From contig JBANSL010000003.1 of the NCBI GenBank assembly GCA_037127255.1, positions 49,308,814 to 49,372,813 on the forward strand: a DNA stretch of 64,000 bases. The letters are read 5' to 3'. Made by a program: the position numbers and the translations under genes. Each line of letters starts with the position of its first letter. Positions within the stretch are counted from its first letter, which is position 1. Source of the DNA: Persicaria tinctoria (lineage: Eukaryota > Streptophyta > Magnoliopsida > Caryophyllales > Polygonaceae). This document shows, in pieces, positions 11,000-22,607 of the stretch. The notes below the pieces were generated by a model. It had not been told where the DNA came from. It saw only the letters and a list, made by a program, of their open reading frames with translations, and did not search any database.

Positions 11000-11682
11000 G
11001 TGGAAGAAATGAGAATGTGGAATTGTTGTGTTGAGTTATTCAAGGTCCTCATTCCCTTTTATAGGGGTGGTTGATAGGGGAAACCTTGAAGTTATCACAA
11101 CGTGAAATCTGACGTTGTGACAACGCCGAATCGGACGTTGTTACAACGTCAAAATAAACGTTGCCGAGCCCGCCCTTAGTTTGCCTTTGGGGATTTGAAT
11201 GTAGCAACAACGTTTAATTTGATGTTGTAGCAATGTCCAAATGAACGTTGCTAAGCCCGACGGAGCCCGTTTGGGATCTAGGCTGCAACGTCCGATCCGA
11301 CGTTGCAATAATGTCCGTACTAACGTTGTTACAACGTCGGATCCCCTTCCGTTGGGCAATTTTCACCAACAAATGCAACGTCGAATTGGACGTTTTAGCA
11401 ACGTCTAATCCAAAGTTGCTGCAACGTCCAATCCGACGCATCATTTGCGGTGTATAAAGGGAACGCGATTTCACATTTAACTAGGATATTTTAGTTATTT
11501 CCTTTATGTTTATTAAACAAAGTTTTATCTTTAGGTTTAGATAGATAGAAATTAGATATAGATAGAGTTGTTCCTTCCTATAATAGCTAGGGTTGAGCAC
11601 TATAAATAAAGCCCTAGGGGCTGAGTTTTTATTCATTCTATTCTCAAGCAATTGAGAAAATACTAGTTAGGTAATAGAAAGT

Positions 11683-11718
<36 letters not shown>

Positions 11719-12690
11719 GGCCGAGTGAGTTGTAAAGCGAAAGCGATTTTGGCTTGTTCGGTTGTATGTTTTCATTTTAGTTTAATTCAAGAGGTTATTT
11801 TCCTTATTAATTTGATGTTTGTTATGATGATGAGGCACAAGTAGTCACCCTACATCTAGGGTCGTGGTGAGCCCGACGATAGCCATCTACGTTTATGCTT
11901 ACAGTTATGATTTTTATATGTGATTTCATCTTCTATCCCTATTTGCATGATTCTTCTACGAAAGTAGTAGGTAAATCCTTGTTTATATTATTGAAGCGAA
12001 GGTGATCTTAATATGAATTTTGATTTATTATCAAAAATGGTAGTAATAATTAGGGTTTATACGAGAGCCTCTATCCACCTATTTGTTAATAACGAAGGCA
12101 TTTTGATGAAAAAGGCATAATCTTTAATAAACTTGGCATAAGTCTTATATGGTTATCGTTGTAGCATTAATCCCCGACTTCGAAAATTTCTTAATTAATT
12201 GAATCAAAACCCCAATTTGTGTTTATTTCTATTCACATATTTTTCTCATCCATCCTTATTTCGTCGGACATCTTTTTTCGACTTTATTTTCTGTAATGTT
12301 ATGGTTTTTCTGCATGACAACTCTCGACATCGAGTCCTAGACTCGACATCGAGTCAACCCTAAGTCGACATCGAGTAACCTACCACTCGAAATCAAGTCT
12401 GTTGTCTTCTGTTGTGTAGGTTGTTTGCTAGACGTCGACTAACAGTCGATATCGAGTCTCTTACTCGGCATCGAGTCGTCTTCTCAAGTCGATACAAGGG
12501 TAGATTTTGGAACTGAATTGGCGAGCGCTAACACGCTTCCTTGTGGATTTTATCCTGATTCCCTAACACTACATCGGGAGGGTATCTTTTAATTTATTTG
12601 TGTGGGCATCGGAGATCGGTTTGAGATTTATATTCTATATTTATTTTAGACTCGAAATCCCTCCTAAAAGTAAACTTTCTTGAGAGAATA
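11000..12690 (+). mobile_element. Athila-type Gypsy LTR (element H)
   Basis: The layout equals that of the complete LTRs of element E. First comes a block of near-palindromic motifs (11,100-11,440), then AT-rich 'ttaggtttagatagatag' sequence and a TATA box with 'ataaataaagcc' (11,601-11,612). A (GA)n tract (11,691-11,714) and the U5 block with CTAGGGTCGTGG and GAGCCC (11,838-11,885) follow, then a second cluster of TCGACATCGAGT motifs (12,322-12,478) and the terminal block (12,530-12,620). The exact start and end are not defined because no partner LTR or PBS is present. Confidence 0.6.
11601..11608 (+). promoter_or_regulatory. TATA box of LTR H
   Basis: TATAAATA followed by AAGCC. The same ATAAAG-CC context is present in the LTRs of element E (35,014-35,026), supporting a shared promoter position. 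Confidence 0.55.
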
Positions 12691-12693
12691 CGG

Positions 12694-14460
12694 GTGTGCC
12701 CTACCCGGTTTGCCTTCAACATTTGGATGTACTTAGCCGCGTACATGATGCGAAACACTGATGTCAAACCCAAAACGTCACTGGATCATTTCTTTACATT
12801 ATTATCTCTACGACATGGTCGCGACGGGCTCATGTCTGCTTCCCTTAGTGGGAATATTGTAGAGAGATTGTCGAGTAAGCCGAGGTGGAGGAAAAAATGG
12901 TTTCTCGTCCGTGATACCTCTGGCACTTCATTGAATTTCAAGATCATTCCTTCCATCTATCGACCTCCTTCTAAAAACAAAACCATCGCATTCGAGGGGT
13001 GGAAATCTGCATTTTTTTTTTGCGATAGTCGTCTAGGGTTGCATGGTTACAACAAAGTAATAACCCCCTCCGCCTAGAAATGGTTGGTCTCATCCTCCCT
13101 CATCCTCATGGTGGGTGTCGAGCCTTTTTCTATTTGATCGCGATTTGCATGTTGTACTTCGAGCTTTCTAGGGAAAAGTCTTTATTTTGATCCACACTTT
13201 TGTTTCCCTTTTTTTTTAAAGCTGTTGAACCTTCCTAAACTCTCTGTGGGTGTCTTTGAGAAGAAGGGTAAGAAAATGAACAAGCCTACACCTACTGCCA
13301 CTTCGTGTACCGGTGACGTCTAGCAGTTGCCTCTGGTTCTTAGCGGTTCTCGTCATCCTGGGGAGGGGGCTAATGAACAGTAGGTTGTGGGCGTGGAAAA
13401 TAGCCCGTGCAGAGATCACGAGCCCCTTATCCACCTATCCAAGAAGAGAAAACGAGGGAAAATGAGCCCGGTAGGATTTTAGCAGATGAGCCAATCACGA
13501 CATTGGGGACAACCATGTCCGCGTATTGGCAGCCCGGATTTACTGACATCGATCATAGGATGTTGGCTCTTCCTCCAAAGAGTTGTCTAGCTGAGAGGGA
13601 GTATCTTCATCATCTCACAGATGAATAGGTGATGGACTAGGGGCAAAAAACGGGGGACTGGGTGAGTTTCTTCGCAAGTTACTTTCATGTTGGCGTGATT
13701 TCCTTCTCTTTTTATTAATTTTATGATTTTGTCGATTTCATTCTTTCTTAGGGTAATCTCTAGTGGGAGGAGATGGTGGTTCTTCTGAAGGGGTATGGTG
13801 ATCGCGTAAAGAAGTTGTAGAAGGAGAACAAACATTTTCAAGCTCGCTTGGAAAATTTGAAGGATGCAGAGATGCTAGTGGGCACCATCAAGACCTTGCA
13901 AGAGGCCTTGGAAAAGTCAGAAGGGAGCTTGAGGTGGTGAAGGGTCAATTCAACTTATCACATGTCAAGTCTATGAATCTTAAAGAGAAGAATGCTGAGT
14001 ATGAGTTGCTGGTGGGGCGGTTGGAGAACAGGTTCGCGAGCTGGAGGTCGGGCTCAAGCATGCTCGTGACGAGCTGCTTGTAGTGAGGGGGGAGCTGGAA
14101 CGTTACACATCCGACGATGATGTTGTCCTGAACAAGGCAATGCTCCGCAAAAATCTCCTAACTGATGGTGGCCAGGGCTAGCTAAACAAGTTCCTTGAGG
14201 AGGTTGGAAAGACAGTTCTCTACAGTCACCTGTCCGAGGCTTTTTCTAAGGGGTTGGAAGGTGGGATCATTTAGGGTGTCAAGCGTTTTCCTCATCTTAG
14301 CGACTCGGTGATGGTATTTGTGCCTAGTTATGAAGGTAGTGACATGGTGCTTAAGGACCCGCAACGAGGCCTAACCCCTTCATCACCTACTCAATTAGTT
14401 GAAAATCAAGCGACTGACCTTCTTCGCGATCAGGCGATCGATCCTCCGACCAATGCCTGA
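12694..14460 (+). pseudogene. 'Putative gypsy-type transposon' family protein with coiled-coil tail, broken
   Basis: The first part (12,694-13,077) has the look of PF04195-type proteins of plant retroelement derivatives: FNIWMYLAAYMM, DHFFTLLSLRHGRDG, then SSKPRWRKKWFLVRD. A linker follows (about 13,400-13,630, with TTLGTTMSAYW). From about 13,760 to 14,270 there is a heptad-rich, coiled-coil segment with RVKKL, LENLKDAEMLVGTIKTLQ and LERYTSDDD, ending in a TGA near 14,458. Frameshifts and stops occur between and within these parts (for example near 13,820 and 13,940). The family assignment rests on the general pattern only. The gene begins right behind LTR H, so it may be the coding part of a non-autonomous element with that LTR, but no PBS connects them. 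The cellular role is unknown. Confidence 0.5.
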
Positions 14461-15119
14461 AGAGATTTTTATCCGCTCCTCCTATCTAACTTATATTTTT
14501 CGCAAAGGGTTCTACATTTTTTGTGAAAAATTTCTCCCGCGATGCTAATGCTTTCTTATCGCAGTGTATGATGTACCTGTGAATATTTTGATCTCAATTT
14601 TCAAGTTTGGTTATTTCTCCCGATCATATTCTCACTTTCTTCTATGTTTATTTGGTTACTTATATCTTTTGTTTTGCTTGCGGCACCCTTACCAATCTCC
14701 GGTTGTTGAGCGTTTTGTGGAACAAATCGTGATATACAAAAAAGAAGGGTTTGCTAGGTGCTTCTTAGTACGAAATCGTTAACTGTCTTACATATAATAA
14801 AAACAGGTCTTTTATTTATCACATTATAAACTAAGCGAGGAGCTGGCTGGCGACCTCGTTGTTTGGCAGAAGACACGTGTAACCCATGCTCTCATGCCAA
14901 AGGGTTTGAGTTGTTATACGTGTCGATGTCAGCGTGGAGGTGCTTGGCCAGTGAGATGCTTGCTCTTATTGTAGGGCGCGATGGTGCAGAGTCTTTGTTT
15001 ATTTAGCATAAGTGGTGTGTGGCATTAGGGCGGAATTAGGGTGATTGGTATCGGCGTGGTTCGCTCTCCCGGTAGGCGGCGGAGACGCCGGTCTATGTGG
15101 TCTGGCCCGTCCCTAAGAT
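14461..15119. other. No gene recognised; possible LINE leader
   Basis: AT-rich to about 14,850, then more GC-rich up to the ATG at 15,120. The second part could be the 5' leader of the following LINE ORF1-like gene. Confidence 0.35.
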
Positions 15120-16296
15120 ATGGCGAAGGGCAAAAGCAAGAAGAAGGGGTCCTCGGGGGGGATGGCCTTTGACAAAAAGCGATTAATTGAGAAGGAACTT
15201 CGTGAGTCGATATTCCAATCAGAGGAGAGGAGGGCTCATGGTTCTGATCCTGTCGGTGGTTACCAGATTCAAGGGGGTTCGAAGGGTGGGTCTTCATCGG
15301 TGGGACTGGATCTAGAGCATGGGAGCGCTGCTGAGTCGAATCCCGGGGGGTCTGCTTCTTCTTCGCAGGGGACACCGCGTGACGGGGTTCCTTTGGATGA
15401 GTCCGCTCCTCCTCCTGTAAAGGTATGCCTCTTTCTAATCTGTCTACTTCTGGTGGGGTTCGATTTGAGGTTCCTGTCGGCGCTGCTGCTCGGGGTTCGT
15501 TTGCTCGTGCTGCTGGGCCTCGCTCTTTCGCCCCGGTCACTAGGGGCGCTCGGGGGGCTGCTGTTGCGGAACGACTCAAGTTCGTGCCGAACATCAACGG
15601 AGACTGCATCAATTACACAAGCCAGGATGTAGATGAGACTAGAGAGGCCTGGGTGGCGACTATTGTTGGTGCTGTCATGGGACCAAAAATCCCAACAAGT
15701 GTGATTTTCAATTTCATCAGGAACAATTGGAAGGTGAAATCTCCCAATTTGTTTGTTAAGAATTCTGCGATTCTCATTTTTAAATTTGAGAGTGAAATGG
15801 ATCTGAATTGGGTGATGGAGCATGGACCCTGGACAATTGGTAATTCCCCATTGTTGCTAAAACCTTGGACTTTGGGGGCTAGTATGGATTGGTGTCTCTT
15901 CACGACAGTACCTGTTTGGGCGAGAATCCCGGATTTGCCTCCAATTTTTTGCTCGAATGCTATGCTCAGCATTATTGGAAGCGGGATAGGACAACCGATT
16001 TGTATTGATGAGTATACATCGAGCCAGGAGATGGTGTCGTTTGCTCGGTTACTCGTTGATATTAATGTGGAACAAGCTCGGAGGAAATATATAGTTCTCA
16101 GGAATGAACAAGGGGTAGAATGTAAGCTTAAGGTGATATTTCAGTGGCTCCCATGGCACGGTGGTGAGTGTAACTATTTTGGACACATGGAATCCTCGTG
16201 CCCGAGTACATCCCCGGTGGTGGAGTCGCTTGATGCTGGTGGGGAGAAATCGACTGATGGGGGTAAGGAGGCTAACGACTCTGATGTTGAAGAGAA
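15120..16296 (+). pseudogene. LINE ORF1-like DUF4283 / zinc-knuckle gene, 5' portion
   Basis: It begins with ATG at 15,120 and a lysine-rich start (MAKGKSKKK). A one-base frame change near 15,417-15,425 leads into a long reading frame with the DUF4283 pattern: VGAVMGPKIPTSVIFNFIRNNW (positions about 15,665-15,735), ILIFKFESEMDLNWVMEHGPW, then PVWARIPDLPP. A degenerate CCHC knuckle follows (ECNYFGHMESSC, about 16,165-16,205). DUF4283 with a CCHC_4 finger is the nucleic-acid-binding ORF1 of plant L1-type LINEs. The gene is cut at 16,296 by CACTA element D and continues at 55,050. No ORF2 follows there, so this was either a truncated LINE or a domesticated or non-autonomous ORF1. Confidence 0.75.
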
Positions 16297-16309
16297 CACT
16301 ACAACAGAA
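16297..16309 (+). repeat. CACTA terminal inverted repeat, left
   Basis: CACTACAACAGAA; pairs with 55,037-55,049. Followed by 'agcgaggaaat' and 'cgtcgctaaat' motifs up to about 16,500. Confidence 0.85.
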
Positions 16310-16739
16310 GTCGATTTTAGCGAGAAATTTTTTCCTCGTTGAAAATTGATATTTCGTCGCTAAATCTATTTAGCGAGGAAATATGCTTCCTTTTTAAATA
16401 GTCGTTGAAACCTCGTCACAAAAGAGTCTAACGTGGAAAAATGAAATCGTCGCAACAAACATTTTGCGATGAAGTCAATATTTGTCGTTGTAAGTCTCTT
16501 TAGCGACTATTAAAAAAAATCAAAAACTAATATAAGTTTAGTTTATCACAATAACATGTAACATTATACTCATTTATATATCCTTTCTAGCAAATAGGAT
16601 TGAATCAACAAATTAAATACAGGTTTAATTTCACTACAAAAATATTAGGATAAGCTTTTAGGTTTGTTTACACCACGCTTAACAATCTTAATATTAATCC
16701 ACAATAACTAACTTTTTAGAAATAATCAATATATGCCTA

Positions 16740-17740
16740 ATCGTAGTCGTCTGAACCAATCATAATTTTTTTAAATAATCAATATATGCCTAAGATAAAA
16801 TTTGACCCATTTTGATTATATATATATTTATATAAGAAGATATTAACTAATTTAAAAAATATATGTATAAGATAAATTTTTATTCTAACCCTATTTAATC
16901 AATGTATGTATATATGCATAGGATAAAATTTGACCCAATTTGATTAAATATGGATATATTTTTAGAAGATATTAACTAATTTTAAAGACTATTATATAAG
17001 ATAAGGGTAGTTTTATCTTAGGCACACAGTGCGGGTACAAAATTAGTTATTATAATAAAAGAGAAGTCGTCTGAGACACATTACAGCTTCTCCTTAATTC
17101 TAGTCATATGAACCAATCACAAATTTTTTAAATAATGAATATATGCATAAGATAAAATTTTATTCTAACTCTATTTAATCGATATATCTATATACACATA
17201 AGATAAAATTTGACCTAATTTGATTAGATATGGATATATTTTTAGAAGATATTAACTAATTTTAAAGACTATTATATAAGATAAGGGTAGTTTTATCTTA
17301 GGCACACAGTGCGGGTACAGAATTAGTTATTATAATAAAAGAGAAGTCGTCTGAGACACATTACAGCTTCTCCTTAATTCTAGTCATATGAACAAATCAC
17401 AAATTTTTTAAATAATGAATATATGCATAAGATAAAATTTTATTCTAACTCTATTTAATCGATATATCTATATACGCATAAGATAAAATTTGACCTAATT
17501 TGATTAGATATGGATATATTTTTAGAAGATATTAACTAATTTTAAAATATATGCATAAGTTAAATATTTATTCTAACTCTATTTAATCAATATATCTATA
17601 TGTGCTTAGGATAAAATTTGACCAAATTTGATTAGATATGAATATATTTTTAGAATATATTAACTAAGTTTAAAGACTATTATATAAGATAAGATTTTAC
17701 CTATTTTTCCCTATATATGAACATATTTTTAGAATAGAAT
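16740..17740. repeat. Higher-order tandem repeat, 280-bp and about 130-bp units
   Basis: Two nearly identical 280-bp units meet end to end (about 17,048-17,327 and 17,328-17,535 plus). A preceding unit ends at about 17,047, and flanking half-units repeat every 130-140 bp ('agatattaactaatttta'). At each 280-bp junction the sequence reads GGCACACAGTGCGGGTAC, then AAAATTAGT, then TATTATAATAAAAGAGAAG. This resembles a Helitron 3' hairpin and end joined to a Helitron 5' start. Confidence 0.7.
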
Positions 17741-18142
17741 AACTTTATCAATATATTACATGGTCTTAGTAATTAAATAACTTTATCAATAACTTTATCC
17801 AATTTCATTAGATATGAATATATTTTACAAGATTTTACCCAATTTTGTTAAACATAGATATATTATATCAATACAATATATCGATATAGATATTTGAATA
17901 ATATTTTTTCTCAAAGTACCTATCAATCATTACACACACACTAAAAGTATATAAATCATAATAAAATATCACGTATTTATTTCTTGGTGGTAGTCAAATG
18001 TTATTAGATGAAATTTTATCTCATATGATGTAAAAGATTAAATTAATACTTACTAATTATTTTTGGTGAAAAAGATATTCATTGTATAACTAACCTAAAA
18101 TACATTAAACAAAATACGTAGTTGTTAGAGTATTATAAAATA
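17741..18142. other. AT-rich stretch, nothing recognised
   Basis: Very AT-rich interior sequence of element D with irregular 'tagatatgaatatatttt' motifs. No open frame of note. Confidence 0.5.
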
Positions 18143-19476
18143 GGCGAAAATGTATAAAACCACCCTTTATTCACCTTTGTTTGCAATTAACCACCCCTTA
18201 TTAAAAAAATTTCACTTAACCACCCTTTATTCACCTTTGTTTGCAATTAACCACCCCTTCTTAAAAACATTTCACTTAACCACCCCTTATAACAAATTGT
18301 TTGCAAGTAACCACTCATCCTCCCATTTTTCTTTAAATTCAACTTAAAAGTAAAAGACGAAAATGCCCCCAAATTTGGTCATTTTGGGTTTCCCGTAAAA
18401 CGGGTCCCGTGTAGATCCGAGTTGACTTGAACTCGAGTTTGGCGCGATTTCGGGTCAAATCGGGTCGATTTCGGGTTTGTCAATTTCTTTTTTTTTAATT
18501 AAAAAAATCACGATTTGGTAATTTTGTGATAATTTTAAAATGCTAAAATTAAAAACGTGATTATTAAGTTCTATCGCTTGTAATTATATATACTATATTT
18601 GATCTAAAATATTTGATTTTTACTATTTCTTGTAATTTTTAAGAAAATTTAAAAATTATTAAAAATATCAAAATTTTAAATAATTTTTTTAAAATAAATA
18701 ATTTCATGCAATTAGTATTAAGAATAGAATTGTTTTAATATTTTAATGTTTTTATCTTCTTAAAAATCAAATATTATCGATTGGAGAGAGTATTATACAA
18801 TACAAATAAATATAAAAGTTGATTTGAAAATGAAAGATCAAATGATTGTAATTATAAAATGTAATAAATTGGAATCTCCTTAAAAAAAATTAATCATATA
18901 TAATTAAAAATCAATCGGGTTAATCGGTTCACCGGATCAATTGGGTCAATCGGATCACCGGGTCTAAACCCAGATGACCCAAAAATTACCCGGTTTTCGG
19001 GTTCGGGTAGGAAAAAAATTTTGGGTCAAAATTTTCGGCTCTTGACCAAAAAATTTCGGGTCGGGTCGACCGGTTCAGATCGTAATCTGACAGGTCTACT
19101 ATCAAGCATCGCTATAGGAGGGTGCAAATAAAGCGTCAATAACCGAAAGAGGTATGACTATATCTGACCTACTAGCAGAGGTGGGCATAACTTGCATTCA
19201 TTAATGGTAATTTTGTATAAATAATACTATTTGGGTGCATTTTCGTCTTTTACTTTTAAGTTGAATTTAATAGAAGTTTATTTTAAAGAAAAATGGGAGG
19301 ATGGGTGGTTACTTGCAAACAATTTGTTATAAGGGGTGGTTAAGTGAAAATTTTTGAATAAGGGGTGGTTAATTGCAAACAAATGTGAATAAAGGGTGGT
19401 TAAGTGAAATTTTTTTAATAAAGGGTGGTTAATTGCAAACAAAGGTGAATAAAGGGTGGTTTTATGCATTTTCGCC
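18143..19476. mobile_element. Mutator-like / foldback non-autonomous element with long repeat-built TIRs
   Basis: Terminal inverted repeats of about 215 bp start GGCGAAAATG and end CATTTTCGCC. Each TIR is itself built of 60-bp units: ACCACCCTTTATTCACC..., twice complete and once partial, at 18,158-18,277 and beyond. The two arms mirror each other up to the 'aaaaggacgaaaatg' and 'cgtcttttacttttaag' strings. The interior (18,400-19,090) has several GGGTCGGGTC and TCGGGTTAATCGG motifs and no coding region. No clear 9-bp target duplication is seen, so the superfamily is uncertain. Confidence 0.7.
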
Positions 19477-19477
19477 C

Positions 19478-21235
19478 AAAAAAAAATGCATAACTTCGTC
19501 CACAGAGCACAAAATCGAGTTTTGTGAATTTGTAAAGCTTTCTAATAAGGTAATCAACCTTTTACTTCATAAAAATCTGGCCTAAGAAGAGTGATGATTT
19601 TTTGTTTCTGCTGCTGTCACACGAAAGGGGTTAAAATTGATCGGCTTTGATAGAAAAATGCATAACTTCGTCCACATAGCACTAAATCGATTTCTATAAA
19701 TTCCTACAGCTTTCTAACGAGGTAATCAACATTTTCCCTCATGAAAATTTGGCCTAAAAACAGTGACGATTTATTTTTGCTGCCGCTGTCACAAGAAAGG
19801 GAGTTAAAATTGATCGGTTTTGATAGAAAAATGCATAACTTCGTCCACATAGCACCAAATCGATTTCTGTAAATTCCTACAGCTTTCTAAAGAGGCAATC
19901 AACCTTTTCCCTCATGAAAATTTGGCCTAAAAACAGTGACGATTTTTTTGCTGCTGCTGTCACAAGAAAGGGGTTAAAATTGATCGGTTTTGATAGAAAA
20001 ATGCATAACTTCATTCACAGAACACCAAATCAATTTCTGTAAATTCCTATAGCTTTCTAAAGAGGTAATCAACCTTTTCCCTCATGAAAATTTTCTCTAA
20101 GAAGAGTGATGATTTTTTTCTACTGCTGCTGTCACAAGAAAGTGAGTTAAAATTGATCGATTTTAATAGAAAAATGCATAATTTTGTACACAAAGTACCA
20201 AATTGATTAATGTAAATTCCTACAGCTTTCTAAAGATGTCATCAACATTTTCCTTTATGAAAATTTGGCCTAAAAAGAGTGATTATTTTTTTGGCTGCTG
20301 TTGTCACTCGAAACGGGGTTAAAATTGATCAGTTTTAATAAAAAAAATGCATAACTTCGTCCAGAGTGCAAAAAATCGATTTTTGTGAATTTGTAAAGCT
20401 TTCTAATGAGGTAATCAACCTTTTACTTCATGAAAATCTGGCCTAAGAAGAGTGATGATTTTTTGTTTCTGCTGCTGTCACACAAAATGGGTTAAAATTG
20501 ATCGGTTTTGATAGAAAAATGCATAACTTCGTCCACATAGCACCAAATCGATTTCTGTAAATTCCTACAGCTTTCTAAAGAGGTAATCAACCTTTTCCCT
20601 TATGAAAATTTGGCCTAAAAACAGTGAAGATTTATTTTTGCTACTGCTGTCACAAGAAAGGGGGTTAAAATTGATTGTTTTTTATAGAAAAATGCATAAC
20701 TTCATCCACATAGCACCAAATCGATTTCTGTAAATTCCTACAACTTTCTAAAGAGGCAATCAACGTTTTCCCTCATGAAAATTTGGCCTAAAATCAGTGA
20801 CGATTTATTTTTGCTGCTGCTGTCACAAGAAAGGGGGTTAAAATTGATCGGTTTTGATAGAAAAATGCAAAACTTCGTCCACATAGCACCAAATCGATTT
20901 CTGTAAATTCCTACAACTTTCTAAAGAGGTAATCAACCTTTTCCCTCATGAAAATTTTGCCTAAAAACAGTGACAATTTATTTTTGTTGCTGCTATCACA
21001 AGAAAAAGTGTTATCAACATTTTCCTTCATTAAAATTTATTTTTGCTGCTGCTGTCACAATTTATTTTTGCTGCTGCTGATATAAAAATGCATAACATCG
21101 TTGACAGAGCACCAAATCAAGTGCTGTAAATTTCTACAACTTTCTAAAGAGGTTATCAACCTTTTCCTTCATTAAAATTTGGACTGAAAAGAGTGATGTT
21201 TTTTTTTCTTTCTGAATAAATTACTGTCACTTTCT
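19478..21235. repeat. Satellite-like tandem array, monomer about 173 bp
   Basis: The start string ATGCATAACTTCGTCCACA or a variant occurs at 19,486, 19,658, 19,831, 20,001, 20,174, 20,347, 20,519, 20,692, 20,865 and 21,088. Spacing is 170-173 bp, except the last (223 bp, with an internal partial duplication near 21,010-21,070). Each monomer contains 'ctacagctttctaa', 'gaaaatttggcctaa' and a GCTGCTGCTGTCAC string. The array begins immediately after the foldback element. Confidence 0.9.
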
Positions 21236-21414
21236 ACTTTTCTTTATATTTTAATAAATAAATGTGCTATGATTCTTATTAAAAGAATTGACGGTAAAAT
21301 AAGAGCACAGTGTATCCAACTTCACAGTAGAATAAGAGCATACTTTATGCAAATTAAAAGAATTCATAGTACAAGCATCTATTTGATATGTGGAGAGAGA
21401 GAGTCAATATTTTT

Positions 21415-21865
21415 GGAAAAACTTGAATGCTAAAAATTTAGATTTCAATGCTGAAAATTATATGCTTAACAATCAAATTTCAGTGCTTACAAAAATAAAA
21501 TTATAGTGCTGCAAATATCATATTGCATTGATGTTAAAAATTTAAACTACAATGCTAAAACATAGGTGCTTTAAAAATCAGATTTATACATAGGTGCTCA
21601 TAAAAATGAAATTATAGTGCTGAAAAAGTCAGATTACTGTGCTGAAACTTTGATGCTTACAATTCAGATTACATTGCTGAAACTTAAAAGTGCTCTAAAA
21701 TCAACTTAATTGCTGAACTTAGATGCATAAAAACCACAATAAAGTGCTGAAACGATGGTGCTTGAGAATTATATTACAGTCCTAAAAACTCATATGTATA
21801 AATCACAATTTATAGTGCTGAAAAATTCAGATTATGCATAAACTTTGATGCTTAAAATTCAAATA
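21415..21865. repeat. Degenerate short repeat (GTGCTGAAA / GATGCTTA-type)
   Basis: Strings such as 'atagtgctgaaaa', 'actgtgctgaaact', 'ttgatgcttaca' and 'ttcagattaca' recur irregularly about every 20-30 bp. No coding frame. Confidence 0.6.
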
Positions 21866-22337
21866 ATCAATAACAGAAATATACAAAACTCTAAAAACAA
21901 AGTTGTTTTTGTTGTATAAAGTTGTGACCGAAAGTTGTCCAATGCCATTTAATCAGTAAACCTATCAATCTTAGTTTTCTTATTTGGTTTTTTGCACCTT
22001 CGTTTTCATTTACCTTGTAAGAAGTTATATTAGTTGCTGATTACTAATGAATGGGCATAGCAAGGCAGTATAATCCATGGATTTGGTTCCCTTAAGGACC
22101 AGCATCTTTTTTCTGTAGTCACTAGACTCCATCTCAATAGATTGCTTTTTGATACATTGCCTTTTGTGTTCTGAAGTTTAGATATTGTTGTATTTCGTCT
22201 TTTTATTTTTGCCTTGGGATTCCTTGTGAAACAGTCTCTTGCCAACATCATTCATTACTCTATACTTGTGCTTTGAGTTGTTTTTATTGAAATTTCTTGA
22301 CCAAAATAATGGCCAACATACTTACGAAAAGATTGGT
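21866..22337. other. No gene recognised; CACTA interior
   Basis: AT-rich sequence between the degenerate repeat and the first 264-bp subterminal unit. Short open frames only. Confidence 0.4.
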
Positions 22338-22607
22338 GGGTTTTGTATAATTCCCAATAAAAATATAACGACAAATTTGGAATTTTCCCAACTATTGAAT
22401 TTTTTGTGATGAAAATATTGTTTAATAAAAGCTAAAAATTCATCGTTATTACTCTTACGCTTTTGGCTATCATTCACACCAACTAATAATGATGAAATTG
22501 ATATTTCCTCGCTAACTAATCAGTGTAATGATGGAATCTTTCCTTGTTAAAAATATATTTTTAGCGACAAACCTCATTATTTCTCGTTGTAAAAAATTGG
22601 CAGGTTT
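22338..22607. repeat. First of about 3.5 subterminal 264-bp units of element D
   Basis: Shares 'cctcgctaactaat', 'cgttgtaaaaaattgg' and 'cattcacaccaactaataatg' with the units at 54,192-54,455 and 54,456-54,719. LTR element C inserted at the end of this unit. Confidence 0.8.

Noticed and set aside
12322..12478. CRISPR-like look of spaced TCGACATCGAGT motifs
   Set aside because: Repeats too short and variable, spacers irregular, plant LTR context.
18150..18347. Small open frame mirrored at 19,278-19,469
   Set aside because: Translation of the 60-bp repeats in the two inverted arms of the foldback element.
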